A DNA stretch of 64,000 nucleotides, taken from positions 4,989,501 through 5,053,500 of the forward strand of contig NZ_CP108143.1 in assembly GCF_036206005.1 (NCBI RefSeq), in the 5' to 3' direction. This stretch comes from Streptomyces sp. NBC_00178. Its GTDB lineage: Bacteria; Actinomycetota; Actinomycetes; Streptomycetales; Streptomycetaceae. Shown here in pieces: positions 17,679-26,368 of the stretch. The notes below the pieces were generated by a model. The model saw only the letters and a program-made list of their open reading frames with translations. It made no database searches and was not told the origin of the DNA. Every line of letters starts with the position of its first letter. Position 1 is the first letter of the stretch. A program made the position numbers and the translations under genes.

Positions 17679-18294
17679 TCAGGACACCCCTCTCACGGTG
17701 GTCAACCGGTTCGAGGTGAAAGGCGACACCGAACGGTTCGAGCGCGAGTTCAGGGACCATTCCCAGTACCTGCGCAGACGCGAGGACTTCGACTTCCTCG
17801 TCACCGTCCAGCTCGTCGAGCGCCCCGAGGTGTACGTGCACCTCGGCCACTGGCGGACCACGAGAGGCTTCCTGGACACCGTCCACGACGACACCTTCCA
17901 GGCCCACGTCAAACAGCTCGGCCCGCTGGTCGACACCGAGGTGGACCAGGCCGTCAGCGTGGCGCGGGTGCTCAGGGCGGACGCCGTGGTCGGCTCCGCG
18001 AACGTCCTGCTGACCCGGGCCAGGGTCTTCGGCGACCGCGCGGTCTTCGAGCGGTACTTCGCCGAGTCGGGCGAGCACTTCGCCCGGCTCGGCGGCTACG
18101 GCGGGAGCGACCTGCTGCGCTCCACGCTCCGCCCCGACGTGTACACCGGGCTGCAGTGGTGGCAGGACTCCGAGGACTGCGAACGCGCCCTGGCCGACGA
18201 CGGCCGCCGCGCGCTCGCCGAGCAGATGCGCCGGACGGCGGACGTCGTCGAGGAACGCACCCGGCACGTGGCCTACGAGCGCGTCCTGACCTGA
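17665..18294 (+). CDS. Tandem ABM-fold protein (SchA/CurD/WhiE-ORFI-like, cyclase or monooxygenase)
   Basis: The 209-aa product contains two ferredoxin-like ABM repeats. The first starts at TVVNRFEVKGDTERFEREF, the second at ANVLLTRARVFGDRAVFERYF. Proteins of this shape accompany aromatic polyketide synthases and act as anthrone-type monooxygenases or assist cyclisation. I prefer GTG 17665, which has GGAGGAAG six bases upstream, over ATG 17638. It overlaps the aromatase gene, indicating coupled translation. Confidence 0.72.
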   Translation: MHSRSQDTPLTVVNRFEVKGDTERFEREFRDHSQYLRRREDFDFLVTVQLVERPEVYVHLGHWRTTRGFLDTVHDDTFQAHVKQLGPLVDTEVDQAVSVARVLRADAVVGSANVLLTRARVFGDRAVFERYFAESGEHFARLGGYGGSDLLRSTLRPDVYTGLQWWQDSEDCERALADDGRRALAEQMRRTADVVEERTRHVAYERVLT

Positions 18295-18310
18295 CACCCC
18301 ACCAGCACCA

Positions 18311-18378
18311 CCGGAGCCGAGGGCCGCGGGCCCCCGCCCGGCCCCCGGGCCGGGCGGGACCCGGGCCCTCGGCTCCGG
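18311..18378 (+). terminator. Large GC hairpin after the ABM protein gene
   Basis: The arms CCGGAGCCGAGGGCC and GGCCCTCGGCTCCGG enclose a second GC-rich inverted repeat, forming a stem of more than 30 bp with small interruptions. Confidence 0.6.
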
Positions 18379-18428
18379 CGCGTCCCGGACGCGAGCCCGC
18401 TTCGAGCAGCTGCGCGCAGTCTGTAGGC

Positions 18429-18620
18429 ATGGCGAATCCGATGCGCATCACCGTGGTCCGCGGCCGGCCCGACGAGGCGGAGCTGGCGGCTGTGACGGCC
18501 GTGCTCCTCGCTCTGGCCCGCCGCTCCGGGGAACCGGACGAGGAGACCCGGGCGGCCTACGCGGGCTGGACCGTCAAGCGCGGCGGCCACCGGCCCGCGG
18601 TCACCTGGGCCGCGCCGTGA
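18429..18620 (+). CDS. Acyl-CoA carboxylase epsilon subunit
   Basis: A 63-aa protein has the epsilon-subunit pattern: ITVVRGRPDEAELAAVTAVLLAL near the start and a terminal tryptophan segment HRPAVTWAA. In Streptomyces, epsilon subunits stabilise and activate acetyl- or propionyl-CoA carboxylase beta subunits. Its partner is likely the beta subunit at 30.1 kb, 11 kb away; no biotinylated alpha subunit is in the window, so a housekeeping alpha is presumably shared. Confidence 0.85.
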   Translation: MANPMRITVVRGRPDEAELAAVTAVLLALARRSGEPDEETRAAYAGWTVKRGGHRPAVTWAAP

Positions 18621-18744
18621 GGCGGAGTTCGCCGTACATCCGGGGGCGGGGTCGAGGAACGCTCGAGTGCACACCCCCGCCTTGCCGACAGCAGAGCCCG
18701 TCGCGGCCCGTTTTTGACGGAGCCACGACACGGAAGGGGGAGGC

Positions 18745-20490
18745 GTGAACGGTCACCAGACTTTTACGGAACACATCCAGGCCCAGGCCGCCGGCACGCC
18801 GGACCGGGAGGCCCTCATCCTCCTCACCGAGCGGGACGGCGCGCTGCGGCCCCGCACCGTCGCGTACGGCGAACTCGACCGCGCCGCCCGCACGCTGGCC
18901 GCCGCGCTGCGCCGGCACGTCGCGCCCGGTGAGCGGGTGCTGATCGCGCACCGCTCGCGCGAACTGTTCACCACCGGCTTCCTGGCGTGCCTGTACGCCG
19001 GAGCCGTCGCCGTGCCCGTCGCCCCGCCCGGCGGCCGGGGACACCACGACGACCGGATCGCGGGCATCGTCAAGGACTCCGCGGCGGCGTGCGTCCTCAC
19101 CTCCACCGAGGAGGCGGCCGAGGTCTCCCAGCTGCTCGCGCGCACCGGCCACGGCCACGTCGTCTGCCTGCTGGCCGACGGCCCCGCCGCGACCACCGCC
19201 GGAACCCCGGCCGAGCCGTTCGCGGCCACCCCGGACACGGTCGCCTACCTCCAGTACACCTCCGGCTCCACACGCGATCCGCGCGGGGTCGTCGTCACCC
19301 ACCGGAGCCTGCTCGCCAACCAGAGGGCCATCACCGACGCGCTCGGCACCCGGCCCGGGACCCGGATGGGCGGCTGGCTGCCCCTCCACCACGACATGGG
19401 ACTCGTCGGCCAGCTGCTGCACGCCCTCTGGCTCGGCGGCACCTGCGTGCTCATGACCCCGGGCTCCTTCGTCAAGCGGCCCGCGAACTGGCTGGAGACC
19501 GTATCCCGCTACGGCCTGACCGTCAGCGGGGCACCCGACTTCGCCTACGAACTCTGCGTACGCCGGATCAACGACTCGCAGCTCGCGGGCCTGGACCTGT
19601 CCCACTGGGAGGTCGCCGTCGACGGAGGGGAGCCCGTCACCCCGCACGTCCTCGCGGAATTCGCCGAGCGCTTCGCCCCCGCGGGACTGCGCCCCGGGGC
19701 GCTCACGCCCTGCTACGGGCTGGCCGAGGCGACTCTCCTCGTCTCCGGCACCCCCACCGCCCCGGCCGCGGCCACCCGCACCGTCGACGCCGCCGCGCTG
19801 GAGACCGGTGTGCTCACCGCCCCCGCCGGCCGGGCCCGGACCCTCGCGCACTGCGGACCCGCGGCCTCGGCGGAGCTGCGCATCGTCGACCCGGAGACCT
19901 GCCGCGCCCTGCCGGACGGCCGGATCGGTGAGATCTGGGTCCGCGGCGAGAGCGTCGGCCCCGGCTACTGGGGCCGCCCCGCGGAGACCGCCGCGGCCTT
20001 CGACCGCCGGATCGAGGGCGGAGGCGGGGGATACCTGCGCACCGGCGACCTCGGCACGCTGAGCGAGGGGCTGCTCCACGTCACCGGCCGGCTGAAGGAC
20101 ATGATCGTCATCGCCGGACGCAACCTCTACCCGCAGGACCTGGAACGCACCGTGCAGCAGGTCAGCGGCCTCTTCGGCGCGGCCACCGCCTTCGCGGTGC
20201 CGGGCGAGCGCGAACGCGTCGTCATCGTCCAGGAACTCCGCGCCCGCAGCCGGTACGACGTCGACCTGGCGGCCCTCGCGACCGCGGTCCAGCGGCGGCT
20301 GGGCGAGGAGTACGAGATCCGGACCTCCGCCGTCCTGCTCGTCCGCCCCGGCACGGTGCGCCGCACGACCAGCGGCAAGGTCGAACGGGCCGCCATGCGA
20401 CGGCTGTTCCTGCGGGGCGAACTGACCCCGCTGCACCAGCGGATCGAGCCCGAGATCGAGGAACTGCTGGCGTCGGGGAGGCAGCGATGA
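18745..20490 (+). CDS. Fatty acyl-AMP ligase (FAAL)
   Basis: The 581-aa ANL-superfamily protein has the FAAL layout. The nucleotide loop is QYTSGSTRDPRGVVVTH near residue 170, WLPLHHDMGLVG follows, and the C-terminal hinge is GRLKDMIVIAGRNLYPQDLE. FAALs make an acyl-adenylate and pass it to an ACP rather than to CoA. GTG 18745 follows GGGGGAGG. It overlaps the dehydrogenase gene by ATGA and sits upstream of an ACP-AT fusion, so its acyl acceptor is probably that ACP. Confidence 0.9.
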   Translation: MNGHQTFTEHIQAQAAGTPDREALILLTERDGALRPRTVAYGELDRAARTLAAALRRHVAPGERVLIAHRSRELFTTGFLACLYAGAVAVPVAPPGGRGHHDDRIAGIVKDSAAACVLTSTEEAAEVSQLLARTGHGHVVCLLADGPAATTAGTPAEPFAATPDTVAYLQYTSGSTRDPRGVVVTHRSLLANQRAITDALGTRPGTRMGGWLPLHHDMGLVGQLLHALWLGGTCVLMTPGSFVKRPANWLETVSRYGLTVSGAPDFAYELCVRRINDSQLAGLDLSHWEVAVDGGEPVTPHVLAEFAERFAPAGLRPGALTPCYGLAEATLLVSGTPTAPAAATRTVDAAALETGVLTAPAGRARTLAHCGPAASAELRIVDPETCRALPDGRIGEIWVRGESVGPGYWGRPAETAAAFDRRIEGGGGGYLRTGDLGTLSEGLLHVTGRLKDMIVIAGRNLYPQDLERTVQQVSGLFGAATAFAVPGERERVVIVQELRARSRYDVDLAALATAVQRRLGEEYEIRTSAVLLVRPGTVRRTTSGKVERAAMRRLFLRGELTPLHQRIEPEIEELLASGRQR

Positions 20491-22220
20491 CCACATCGGA
20501 GGAGCGGATCGACGCCCTGGAGCAGGCGTTCGGCCCCCTCGACGACCCGGCCAACCCGCTCGGCACGGCCGGGCTGCTCGCCGCCGACGCGGCGGGCGAG
20601 GTACTGCCCGAGGCCGAACGCCTCCTGGACGCCTTCGACCTCAACGCCGAGTTCGTCCCCGCGGACGTGGGCGGCCGGCTGGAGCGCATGGACGTGCTCG
20701 GCCGGCTCCTGCGTCCCGTCTTCCGGCGCGACGCGTCCCTCGGCTTCGGCTACGGACTCAACTGCTTCTTCGCCACCGCCCCCGTGTGGACCGCGGGCGA
20801 CCCGGACCAGCGCAGGCACGCCGCCCGGCTGCTCCTGGACGGCCGCCGCGTGGCGGTCGCCCGCCACGAGGTCGCGCACGGCAACGACTTCGTGCGCGAC
20901 GAGTTCACCGCCCGCCCCGTCCCCGGCGGGCTGGTCCTCGACGGCAGCAAGTCCGCCATCGCCAACGCCTCCCGCGCCACCGGCCTGGTCGTGTTCGCCC
21001 GCACCGAGGGCGCCGAGCGCGGCCGCAGCCACACGGTCCTGCTGCTCGACCGGGACGAACTGCCCGCCGAGCGGGTCGAGGACCTGGCCCGGCGCACCAC
21101 CACCGGAATGCGCAGCGCCGAGTTCGGCGGCCTGCGGATCAGCGAGTGCCCCGTACCGTCGGACGCGGTGCTGGGCGCCGTCGGCGACGGCTACGAGCTG
21201 TCCCTGCGCTCCTCCCTCCTCATCCGCGGGCTGATCCCGTCCATCGTCCTGGCGGGCGCGGACACCGCGCTGCGCACCGTCGCCCGGTTCGCCAACCGCA
21301 CCCGCGCCGACGGCCGCTCCTCGCTGGACGTCCAGCACGTGCGCGACGTGATCACCGGCGGTTTCCTGGACCTGCTGGTCATCGACTGCCTCGCCCTGGT
21401 GGCCACCAGGGCGCTGCACCTGCTGCCCCGCCAGATGAGCGCCTACGCGGCGGCCGCCGCCTACCTGGCGCCCAAACTCGTCGCCGAGAGCATGGACGAG
21501 ATGTCCTCGGTGCTGGGCGAGGAGACGTTCGCCCAGGACGGGGCGTACGGCATGTTCCAGAAGCAGCGGCGGGACCTTCCGGTGACCTCGCTGGGACACG
21601 CGGGAAGCGCGGGCCGGCAGGTCAGCATCCTTCCCCAGCTGCCCTACTTCGCCCGGCACGCCTGGTTCGCCGACCCCGAGCCGCCCCCCTCGCTGTTCCG
21701 TCCGCACGAGCCGCTGCCGCCGCTGGACCTGTCCCAGCCGGCGCTGCTCGGTGACGGCGACCCGCTCGCCGCGACCCTGGTCGCCTGCACCGACCTGCTC
21801 GAAGCGGTCGGCGGGCAGGGCGAGGAGGGGGACGGCGGCCCGCCGCTGCGCTTTCTGGCCAGGGCGCTCACCGGCGAGCTCGTCGAGCTGAAGAAGGCCT
21901 TCGAGAAGGTGCCCGAGGGTGACCGGGAGGCGCTGTCGAGCCCGTACAGCTTCGGCCTGGCCGACCGCTACACCCTCGTGCTCGCGGGCGCGGCCGCGCT
22001 CGGCGTGTGGCGCGAGCAGCGGCACGCCGGGCCCGGGCGCACCGACTCGTTCCTGGCGTCCCCCGCCTGGGCGACCGCGGTGCTGTACCGGCTCGTCAGA
22101 CGGCTCGGGCTCCCCCTGCCCGACCGTCCGGAGGGCTGCGAGCGGCTGGTGCTGGACGAGGCCATGGCCCGGCTGCACAACCGCCGCAGTTACGACCTCT
22201 ACAGCTCGCCGCTCGCCTGA
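20487..22220 (+). CDS. Acyl-CoA dehydrogenase-like flavoprotein, acting on acyl-ACP
   Basis: The 577-aa protein has the acyl-CoA dehydrogenase core (GYGLNCFFATAPVW, DGSKSAIANAS, TTTGMRSAEFGGLRI) plus a C-terminal extension of roughly 170 residues beyond the usual 380. Coupling to the FAAL by ATGA and to a downstream ACP suggests alpha,beta-desaturation of an ACP-bound acyl chain, as in FAAL-ACAD-ACP cassettes of other secondary pathways. The substrate is not determinable here. Confidence 0.82.
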   Translation: MTTSEERIDALEQAFGPLDDPANPLGTAGLLAADAAGEVLPEAERLLDAFDLNAEFVPADVGGRLERMDVLGRLLRPVFRRDASLGFGYGLNCFFATAPVWTAGDPDQRRHAARLLLDGRRVAVARHEVAHGNDFVRDEFTARPVPGGLVLDGSKSAIANASRATGLVVFARTEGAERGRSHTVLLLDRDELPAERVEDLARRTTTGMRSAEFGGLRISECPVPSDAVLGAVGDGYELSLRSSLLIRGLIPSIVLAGADTALRTVARFANRTRADGRSSLDVQHVRDVITGGFLDLLVIDCLALVATRALHLLPRQMSAYAAAAAYLAPKLVAESMDEMSSVLGEETFAQDGAYGMFQKQRRDLPVTSLGHAGSAGRQVSILPQLPYFARHAWFADPEPPPSLFRPHEPLPPLDLSQPALLGDGDPLAATLVACTDLLEAVGGQGEEGDGGPPLRFLARALTGELVELKKAFEKVPEGDREALSSPYSFGLADRYTLVLAGAAALGVWREQRHAGPGRTDSFLASPAWATAVLYRLVRRLGLPLPDRPEGCERLVLDEAMARLHNRRSYDLYSSPLA

Positions 22221-22269
22221 CCACCACCCCGGGCATCCCCCGCCCCAGAGCCAGACAGGGAGCACTCGC

Positions 22270-23520
22270 ATGCAGGACCAACCCCCGCGCGCACAGGACG
22301 ACTTCGCGGTGGCCCACCGCGAATGGCTCACCGAACGGGTCGCCCACTACCTCGGCCGGCCGGTGGACGACACCGTGTCGCTCGCCCAGGAGGGCCTCGA
22401 CTCGGTGGCGGGCCTCAGCCTCTACGGCGACATCGAGGAGGAGTTCGGCTCCCTCATCGAGCCCGAGGACATCTGGGCCTACCCGACGCTCCGGCAGCTC
22501 GCGGACTTCCTGGCCATGCGGGACGTGAACCGGGGCGGCAGCAAGGTCCGCGCCGCGTTCGTCTTCACCGGCCAGGGCTCCCAGCACCCGGGCATGACCT
22601 CCGGGCTCTACCTGAACTCGACCGGCTACCGCGCCTTCCTGGACGAGGCGGACGCCGCGATCACCCCGTGGACCAAGCAGTCCGTGGTGAAGATGATCCT
22701 CGCCGACGACCCGGGCATCCACCGCACCGCGATGACGCAGCCCGCCCTGTTCGCCGTCGAGTACGCCCTCGCCCGCACCCTGGAGGAGGCCGGCGTGCAC
22801 CCGGTGGCCGTCCTCGGCCACGGCATCGGTGAGTTCGCCGCGGCGACCGTCGCCGGCGCGCTCACCCTGGCCGACGCGGCGAAACTGGTGTCCATGCGGG
22901 GCGCCTTCATGCAGTACCTGCCGCCCGGCGGCGGCATGATGGCCACCTGTGTGACCCCCTACGAGGCCGCCGAACTCGTCGCCGCCGAACCGGCCGTGGG
23001 CATCAGCGCCATCAACGCGGCGAAGGCCGTCGTCCTCTCGGGCGACAAGGCGGCGCTGGAGCGCATCGAGGCACGGCTGGAGGAGCGCGGCGTGCCCTGC
23101 CGGCACCTCGCCGTGTCGCACGCCTTCCACTCGCCGCTGATGGCCCCCGTCGTCGCCAAGTTCGAGGCGATCGTCCGGCGGATGCCCGGCGGAGCGGCCC
23201 GGGTGCCGTTCTACTCGACGGTGTACGGCCGGCTGGCCACCGAGCCGCTCCACGCCCCGTACTGGACCGAGCAGATCACCGCGCCCGTCCGGTTCGCCGA
23301 CGCCGCGCGCAGCCTGCTCGCGCAGCAGACACCCACGCACGTCGTCGAGATCGGCCCGCAGGCCGTCCTCAAGCCGTACCTGCGGCGGATGGGCGGCGGC
23401 CGCCGCGGCCCCGTGTGCCTGCCCGTGTGCCAGGGGCCGGCGAGCGACGCCGTGGACCTGGCAGGGGTGATCTCAGCCCTCGACGCCGGGCCGCTGGCCG
23501 CGGCTCTCTCCGGAGCCTGA
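22270..23520 (+). CDS. ACP-acyltransferase fusion with missing catalytic Ser
   Basis: The 416-aa protein joins an N-terminal ACP (residues about 1-90, phosphopantetheine Ser45 in EGLDSVAGL) to a malonyl transacylase-fold domain. The AT begins AAFVFTGQGSQHPGM, but the nucleophile elbow reads GHGIGEF, with Gly185 where GHSxGE has serine. The second catalytic residue, His287 in HAFHSPLM, is kept. The codon is GGC, so one base change from a Ser AGC codon would account for it. The AT may be inactive, structural or rewired. It lies in the FAAL-ACAD-PPTase operon. Confidence 0.88.
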   Translation: MQDQPPRAQDDFAVAHREWLTERVAHYLGRPVDDTVSLAQEGLDSVAGLSLYGDIEEEFGSLIEPEDIWAYPTLRQLADFLAMRDVNRGGSKVRAAFVFTGQGSQHPGMTSGLYLNSTGYRAFLDEADAAITPWTKQSVVKMILADDPGIHRTAMTQPALFAVEYALARTLEEAGVHPVAVLGHGIGEFAAATVAGALTLADAAKLVSMRGAFMQYLPPGGGMMATCVTPYEAAELVAAEPAVGISAINAAKAVVLSGDKAALERIEARLEERGVPCRHLAVSHAFHSPLMAPVVAKFEAIVRRMPGGAARVPFYSTVYGRLATEPLHAPYWTEQITAPVRFADAARSLLAQQTPTHVVEIGPQAVLKPYLRRMGGGRRGPVCLPVCQGPASDAVDLAGVISALDAGPLAAALSGA

Positions 23521-23521
23521 G

Positions 23522-24379
23522 GTGAGGGCGCGGGTGGGACGCCTGCTGCTCGCCGAAGGCCCGGACGGCCCCTGGGAGGGGCTCCACGAGGAGCTGTCCC
23601 GTACCGGCAGCGTCGTGCTGTACGCGACGATGCCCGCCTGGCAGCCGCGCGGCGGCACCGAGTCGGACCTGCGCCGCCGGCTCGGCCGTGACTGGCGCCG
23701 CTACGAGACGATCACCCAGCCGCGCATCCGGGAACGGTTCGTCGCCTCCCGGCTGTTCCTGCGGCAGACCGCGGCGGCCGCGCTGCGGACAGCCCCGGAC
23801 CTGGTCGACCTGGCGTACCAGCCGGGCGGGCGGCCGTACGTGCGGGGCTGCGACCAGATCGACGTCAGCCTCAGCCACACCGAGGAGATGATGGTCGTCG
23901 GCCTCACCCGCAGGGGCCGCATCGGTGTCGACGTGGAGCGGGCGGACCGGCGGCTCGCGCACACCGGTTCCGAGCGCCAGGCGTGCACCCCGTACGAGAA
24001 GGAGCGGCTGGACGCCGGCGGCGAGGAGGCCCGCAACGACACGATGGTGCGGCTCTGGACCCTCAAGGAGGCGTACAGCAAGGCACTCGGCCAGGGGCTG
24101 CGCTTCCGGTTCACCGAGTTCGGCTTCGCCCTGGACGGCGCGTCCAGCCGGCTGGTGCGCCCGGACGGGTCGCCCGTGCCCGGCGGGGAGTGGCAGTTCG
24201 TGACCCGTCCGGCGGGGGAGGGGTACGTCGTCAGCGCGGCGGTGTGCGACACCGGCTTCGGTGAACTGTCGGACCTGTCGGTCGGCACCACCCTGGACGC
24301 CGGGATGCTCGACGCCCTGATGGGCGCGCCCGGGGCGGGACGCCCGGCCCCGCCGAAGAGCCTGCCGGGTGACCTCTGA
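23522..24379 (+). CDS. Sfp-type 4'-phosphopantetheinyl transferase
   Basis: The 285-aa protein has the Sfp-family magnesium and CoA motifs RIGVDVER and LWTLKEAYSKALGQG, separated by about 40 residues. It would attach phosphopantetheine to the carrier proteins of the cluster. GTG 23522 begins one base after the ACP-AT stop codon, with CGGAG upstream. It converges on the response regulator gene. Confidence 0.93.
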   Translation: MRARVGRLLLAEGPDGPWEGLHEELSRTGSVVLYATMPAWQPRGGTESDLRRRLGRDWRRYETITQPRIRERFVASRLFLRQTAAAALRTAPDLVDLAYQPGGRPYVRGCDQIDVSLSHTEEMMVVGLTRRGRIGVDVERADRRLAHTGSERQACTPYEKERLDAGGEEARNDTMVRLWTLKEAYSKALGQGLRFRFTEFGFALDGASSRLVRPDGSPVPGGEWQFVTRPAGEGYVVSAAVCDTGFGELSDLSVGTTLDAGMLDALMGAPGAGRPAPPKSLPGDL

Positions 24380-24430
24380 CCGGGCGGTCACGCCCGCGTT
24401 CCGGTCGGAGGCCACCGGGCATGCTCCGGG

Positions 24431-25048
24431 TCACGGCAGCCAGCCGGCGTCCTCCGCGATGCGCATCGCGTCGATGCGGTTGCGGGCGCCGAGCTTGCCG
24501 ACGATCGCCGTCAGGTAGTTGCGGACCGTGCCCTTGGACAGGTAGAGACAGCCGGCGATCTCGGCGGCGTCGGCGCCGCGGGCGGCGAGCCGCAGCACCT
24601 CCAGCTCGCGGGGCGACAGCGGATTCTCCGGTGAGTCCCACGCGGTCAGGGCGAGTTGCGGATCCACGACCCGGCGCCCGGTGGCCACCGACCGTACGGC
24701 CAGGGCGAGCTGGTCCGGCGGGGAGTCCTTGAGCAGGAAGCCCGAGACGTGGGCCGACAGGGCGCGGCGCAGCGTCCCGGGCCGCCCGAGGCTCGTGAGG
24801 ATCAGCGTGCGGCAGCTGGGCAGCTGTTCATGGAGTTCGGCTGCCGCCGTGAGCCCGTCGATGCCGGGGAGATCGACGTCGATGACGGCCACGTCCGGTT
24901 TGGACACGAGCGCCGTCGGCACGATCGTGTCGCCGCGGTCCACGGCCGCGACGACGTGCAGATCCGGCTCCAGCTGGAGCAGCGCCACGAGCGCGCCACG
25001 GATCATGTGGACATCCTCGGCGAGGAGGATTCTCACATCCAGCATCAT
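24431..25048 (-). CDS. NarL/DesR-type response regulator
   Basis: The 205-aa protein has a receiver domain with acidic pocket residues in LLAEDVHM, the likely phospho-acceptor Asp in AVIDVDLPGIDG near residue 57, and a LuxR-type helix-turn-helix ending (PLSPRELEVLRLAARG, then LSKGTVRNYLTAIVGKLGARNR). It follows the histidine kinase by 22 bp and forms a DesK/DesR-like pair. The signal and targets are unknown; the operon suggests control of the YcaO genes or of the cluster. Confidence 0.92.
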   Translation of the reverse strand: MMLDVRILLAEDVHMIRGALVALLQLEPDLHVVAAVDRGDTIVPTALVSKPDVAVIDVDLPGIDGLTAAAELHEQLPSCRTLILTSLGRPGTLRRALSAHVSGFLLKDSPPDQLALAVRSVATGRRVVDPQLALTAWDSPENPLSPRELEVLRLAARGADAAEIAGCLYLSKGTVRNYLTAIVGKLGARNRIDAMRIAEDAGWLP

Positions 25049-25070
25049 TACCCCCGGTCAGATGGTGTGG

Positions 25071-26279
25071 TCAGGCCACGGCGGTTCTCTCGGAGGCCGC
25101 CGGGGCGAGGATCAGCAGCTCGTCCTCCTGGTTGCGCGGCTGCAACGGCGCCCAGACCTCCAGATGGAAGCGCCCGTCCCCCCGCAGTCCCGCGTCGAGG
25201 CCGCCGCCTATGGCGTCGAACCGGCAGCGCAGGTTGGCGAGTCCGCTTCCCCCGGACCGTGCGGAGAAGACGTCGGCCTGTGCGTTCGGATGGTCGTTCG
25301 TCAGTCCGAGACGGACCGTTTCTTCCTCCACGGACGCCGTGATGGTGCACACGCGCACCCCGCTGTGCCGCAGGATGTTGGTCACCCCCTCACGCAGTGC
25401 CGTGGCGAGCACGGTGTCGACGACCGGATGCAGCCGCCCGCACTCCACCCGGACGTCGGCGCGGATGTCCGCGGCCGAGAGCACCGCCCCCGCGGACTCC
25501 GCCTCCTCGGCCAGGGACATGTCCCGGTAGCCGCTGGACACCAGCCGTACGTCGGCCAGCGCCTGGCGTGCCACCCGCAGCACCGAGAGCGTCTCCTCGC
25601 GTGCCTTGTCGGGACGGCTGACGATGAGCCGCTGGATCAGCTCCCCCTTGAGCGTGATCGCGGAGAGACTGTAACCGAGCAGGTCGTGGAGGTCCCGGGC
25701 GAACCTCAGCCGCTCCTGCGTCACGGCCATCCGGGCGAGTTCCTCCCGGGTGGCGTGCACCTCGTGCACCAGGTCCGTCAGGCGGGTCAGGCCGTAGATG
25801 ACGAGTCCGGTGAGGATGCCGGCGATCGTGAAGTACAGGACGAGGTCGACGGTCGCCCCGGCCAGCACGTTGTAGACCGGGATGAAGGCGATCAGCAGTC
25901 CGTAGCTCGGCCAGGCGTAGCGAGCCGGGAGGGTCAGCAGCAGCGACGCCGCGAGCGGACCCTCCATGCTCCCCCAGTTGGTGCCGAACCAGACGAGCGG
26001 CGCGAAGGTGAGCGCCACTTGTACAGAAAGGACAAGCGCTTTCCGGCCGGTCGGCCACCGGCGGGCTTGCGGCGACGAGACCGCGAACTGCACGCCGAAC
26101 ACGGCCAGGACCAGTGCGACGCAGACGACCAGCTGCCCGGTCGGCGGGCGCGTCCGGACGACGTTGAGCACGGTCATGGTGCTGTAGCAGAGCAGGGCCA
26201 CGACGATGACGGCGCGGGCCAGCCTGGGCGCGGGCGCCTGTGACCGGGGTGAGAACGGAGCGATGTTCCTCGTCGGCAT
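25071..26279 (-). CDS. DesK-like sensor histidine kinase
   Basis: The 402-aa protein has an N-terminal membrane domain of about six hydrophobic helices (residues 25-170). A HisKA_3 dimerisation segment follows, with the phospho-acceptor His in FARDLHDLLGYSLSAI, then an HATPase_c domain (GVTNILRHSG, GGSGLANLRCRFDAIGG). ATG 26279 has GAGGAGG upstream; the longer frame to 26591 runs into the YcaO gene. It is cotranscribed with the response regulator, and the YcaO gene lies upstream on the same strand. Confidence 0.92.
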   Translation of the reverse strand: MPTRNIAPFSPRSQAPAPRLARAVIVVALLCYSTMTVLNVVRTRPPTGQLVVCVALVLAVFGVQFAVSSPQARRWPTGRKALVLSVQVALTFAPLVWFGTNWGSMEGPLAASLLLTLPARYAWPSYGLLIAFIPVYNVLAGATVDLVLYFTIAGILTGLVIYGLTRLTDLVHEVHATREELARMAVTQERLRFARDLHDLLGYSLSAITLKGELIQRLIVSRPDKAREETLSVLRVARQALADVRLVSSGYRDMSLAEEAESAGAVLSAADIRADVRVECGRLHPVVDTVLATALREGVTNILRHSGVRVCTITASVEEETVRLGLTNDHPNAQADVFSARSGGSGLANLRCRFDAIGGGLDAGLRGDGRFHLEVWAPLQPRNQEDELLILAPAASERTAVA

Positions 26280-26368
26280 GGCCGCCTCCTCGCCAAGGAC
26301 CAACAGTGGCGGACGCATGCTATGTCTTCGCTTGTCCGTGAGCCAGCGGATGCAGGCGGTAGCCGGAT

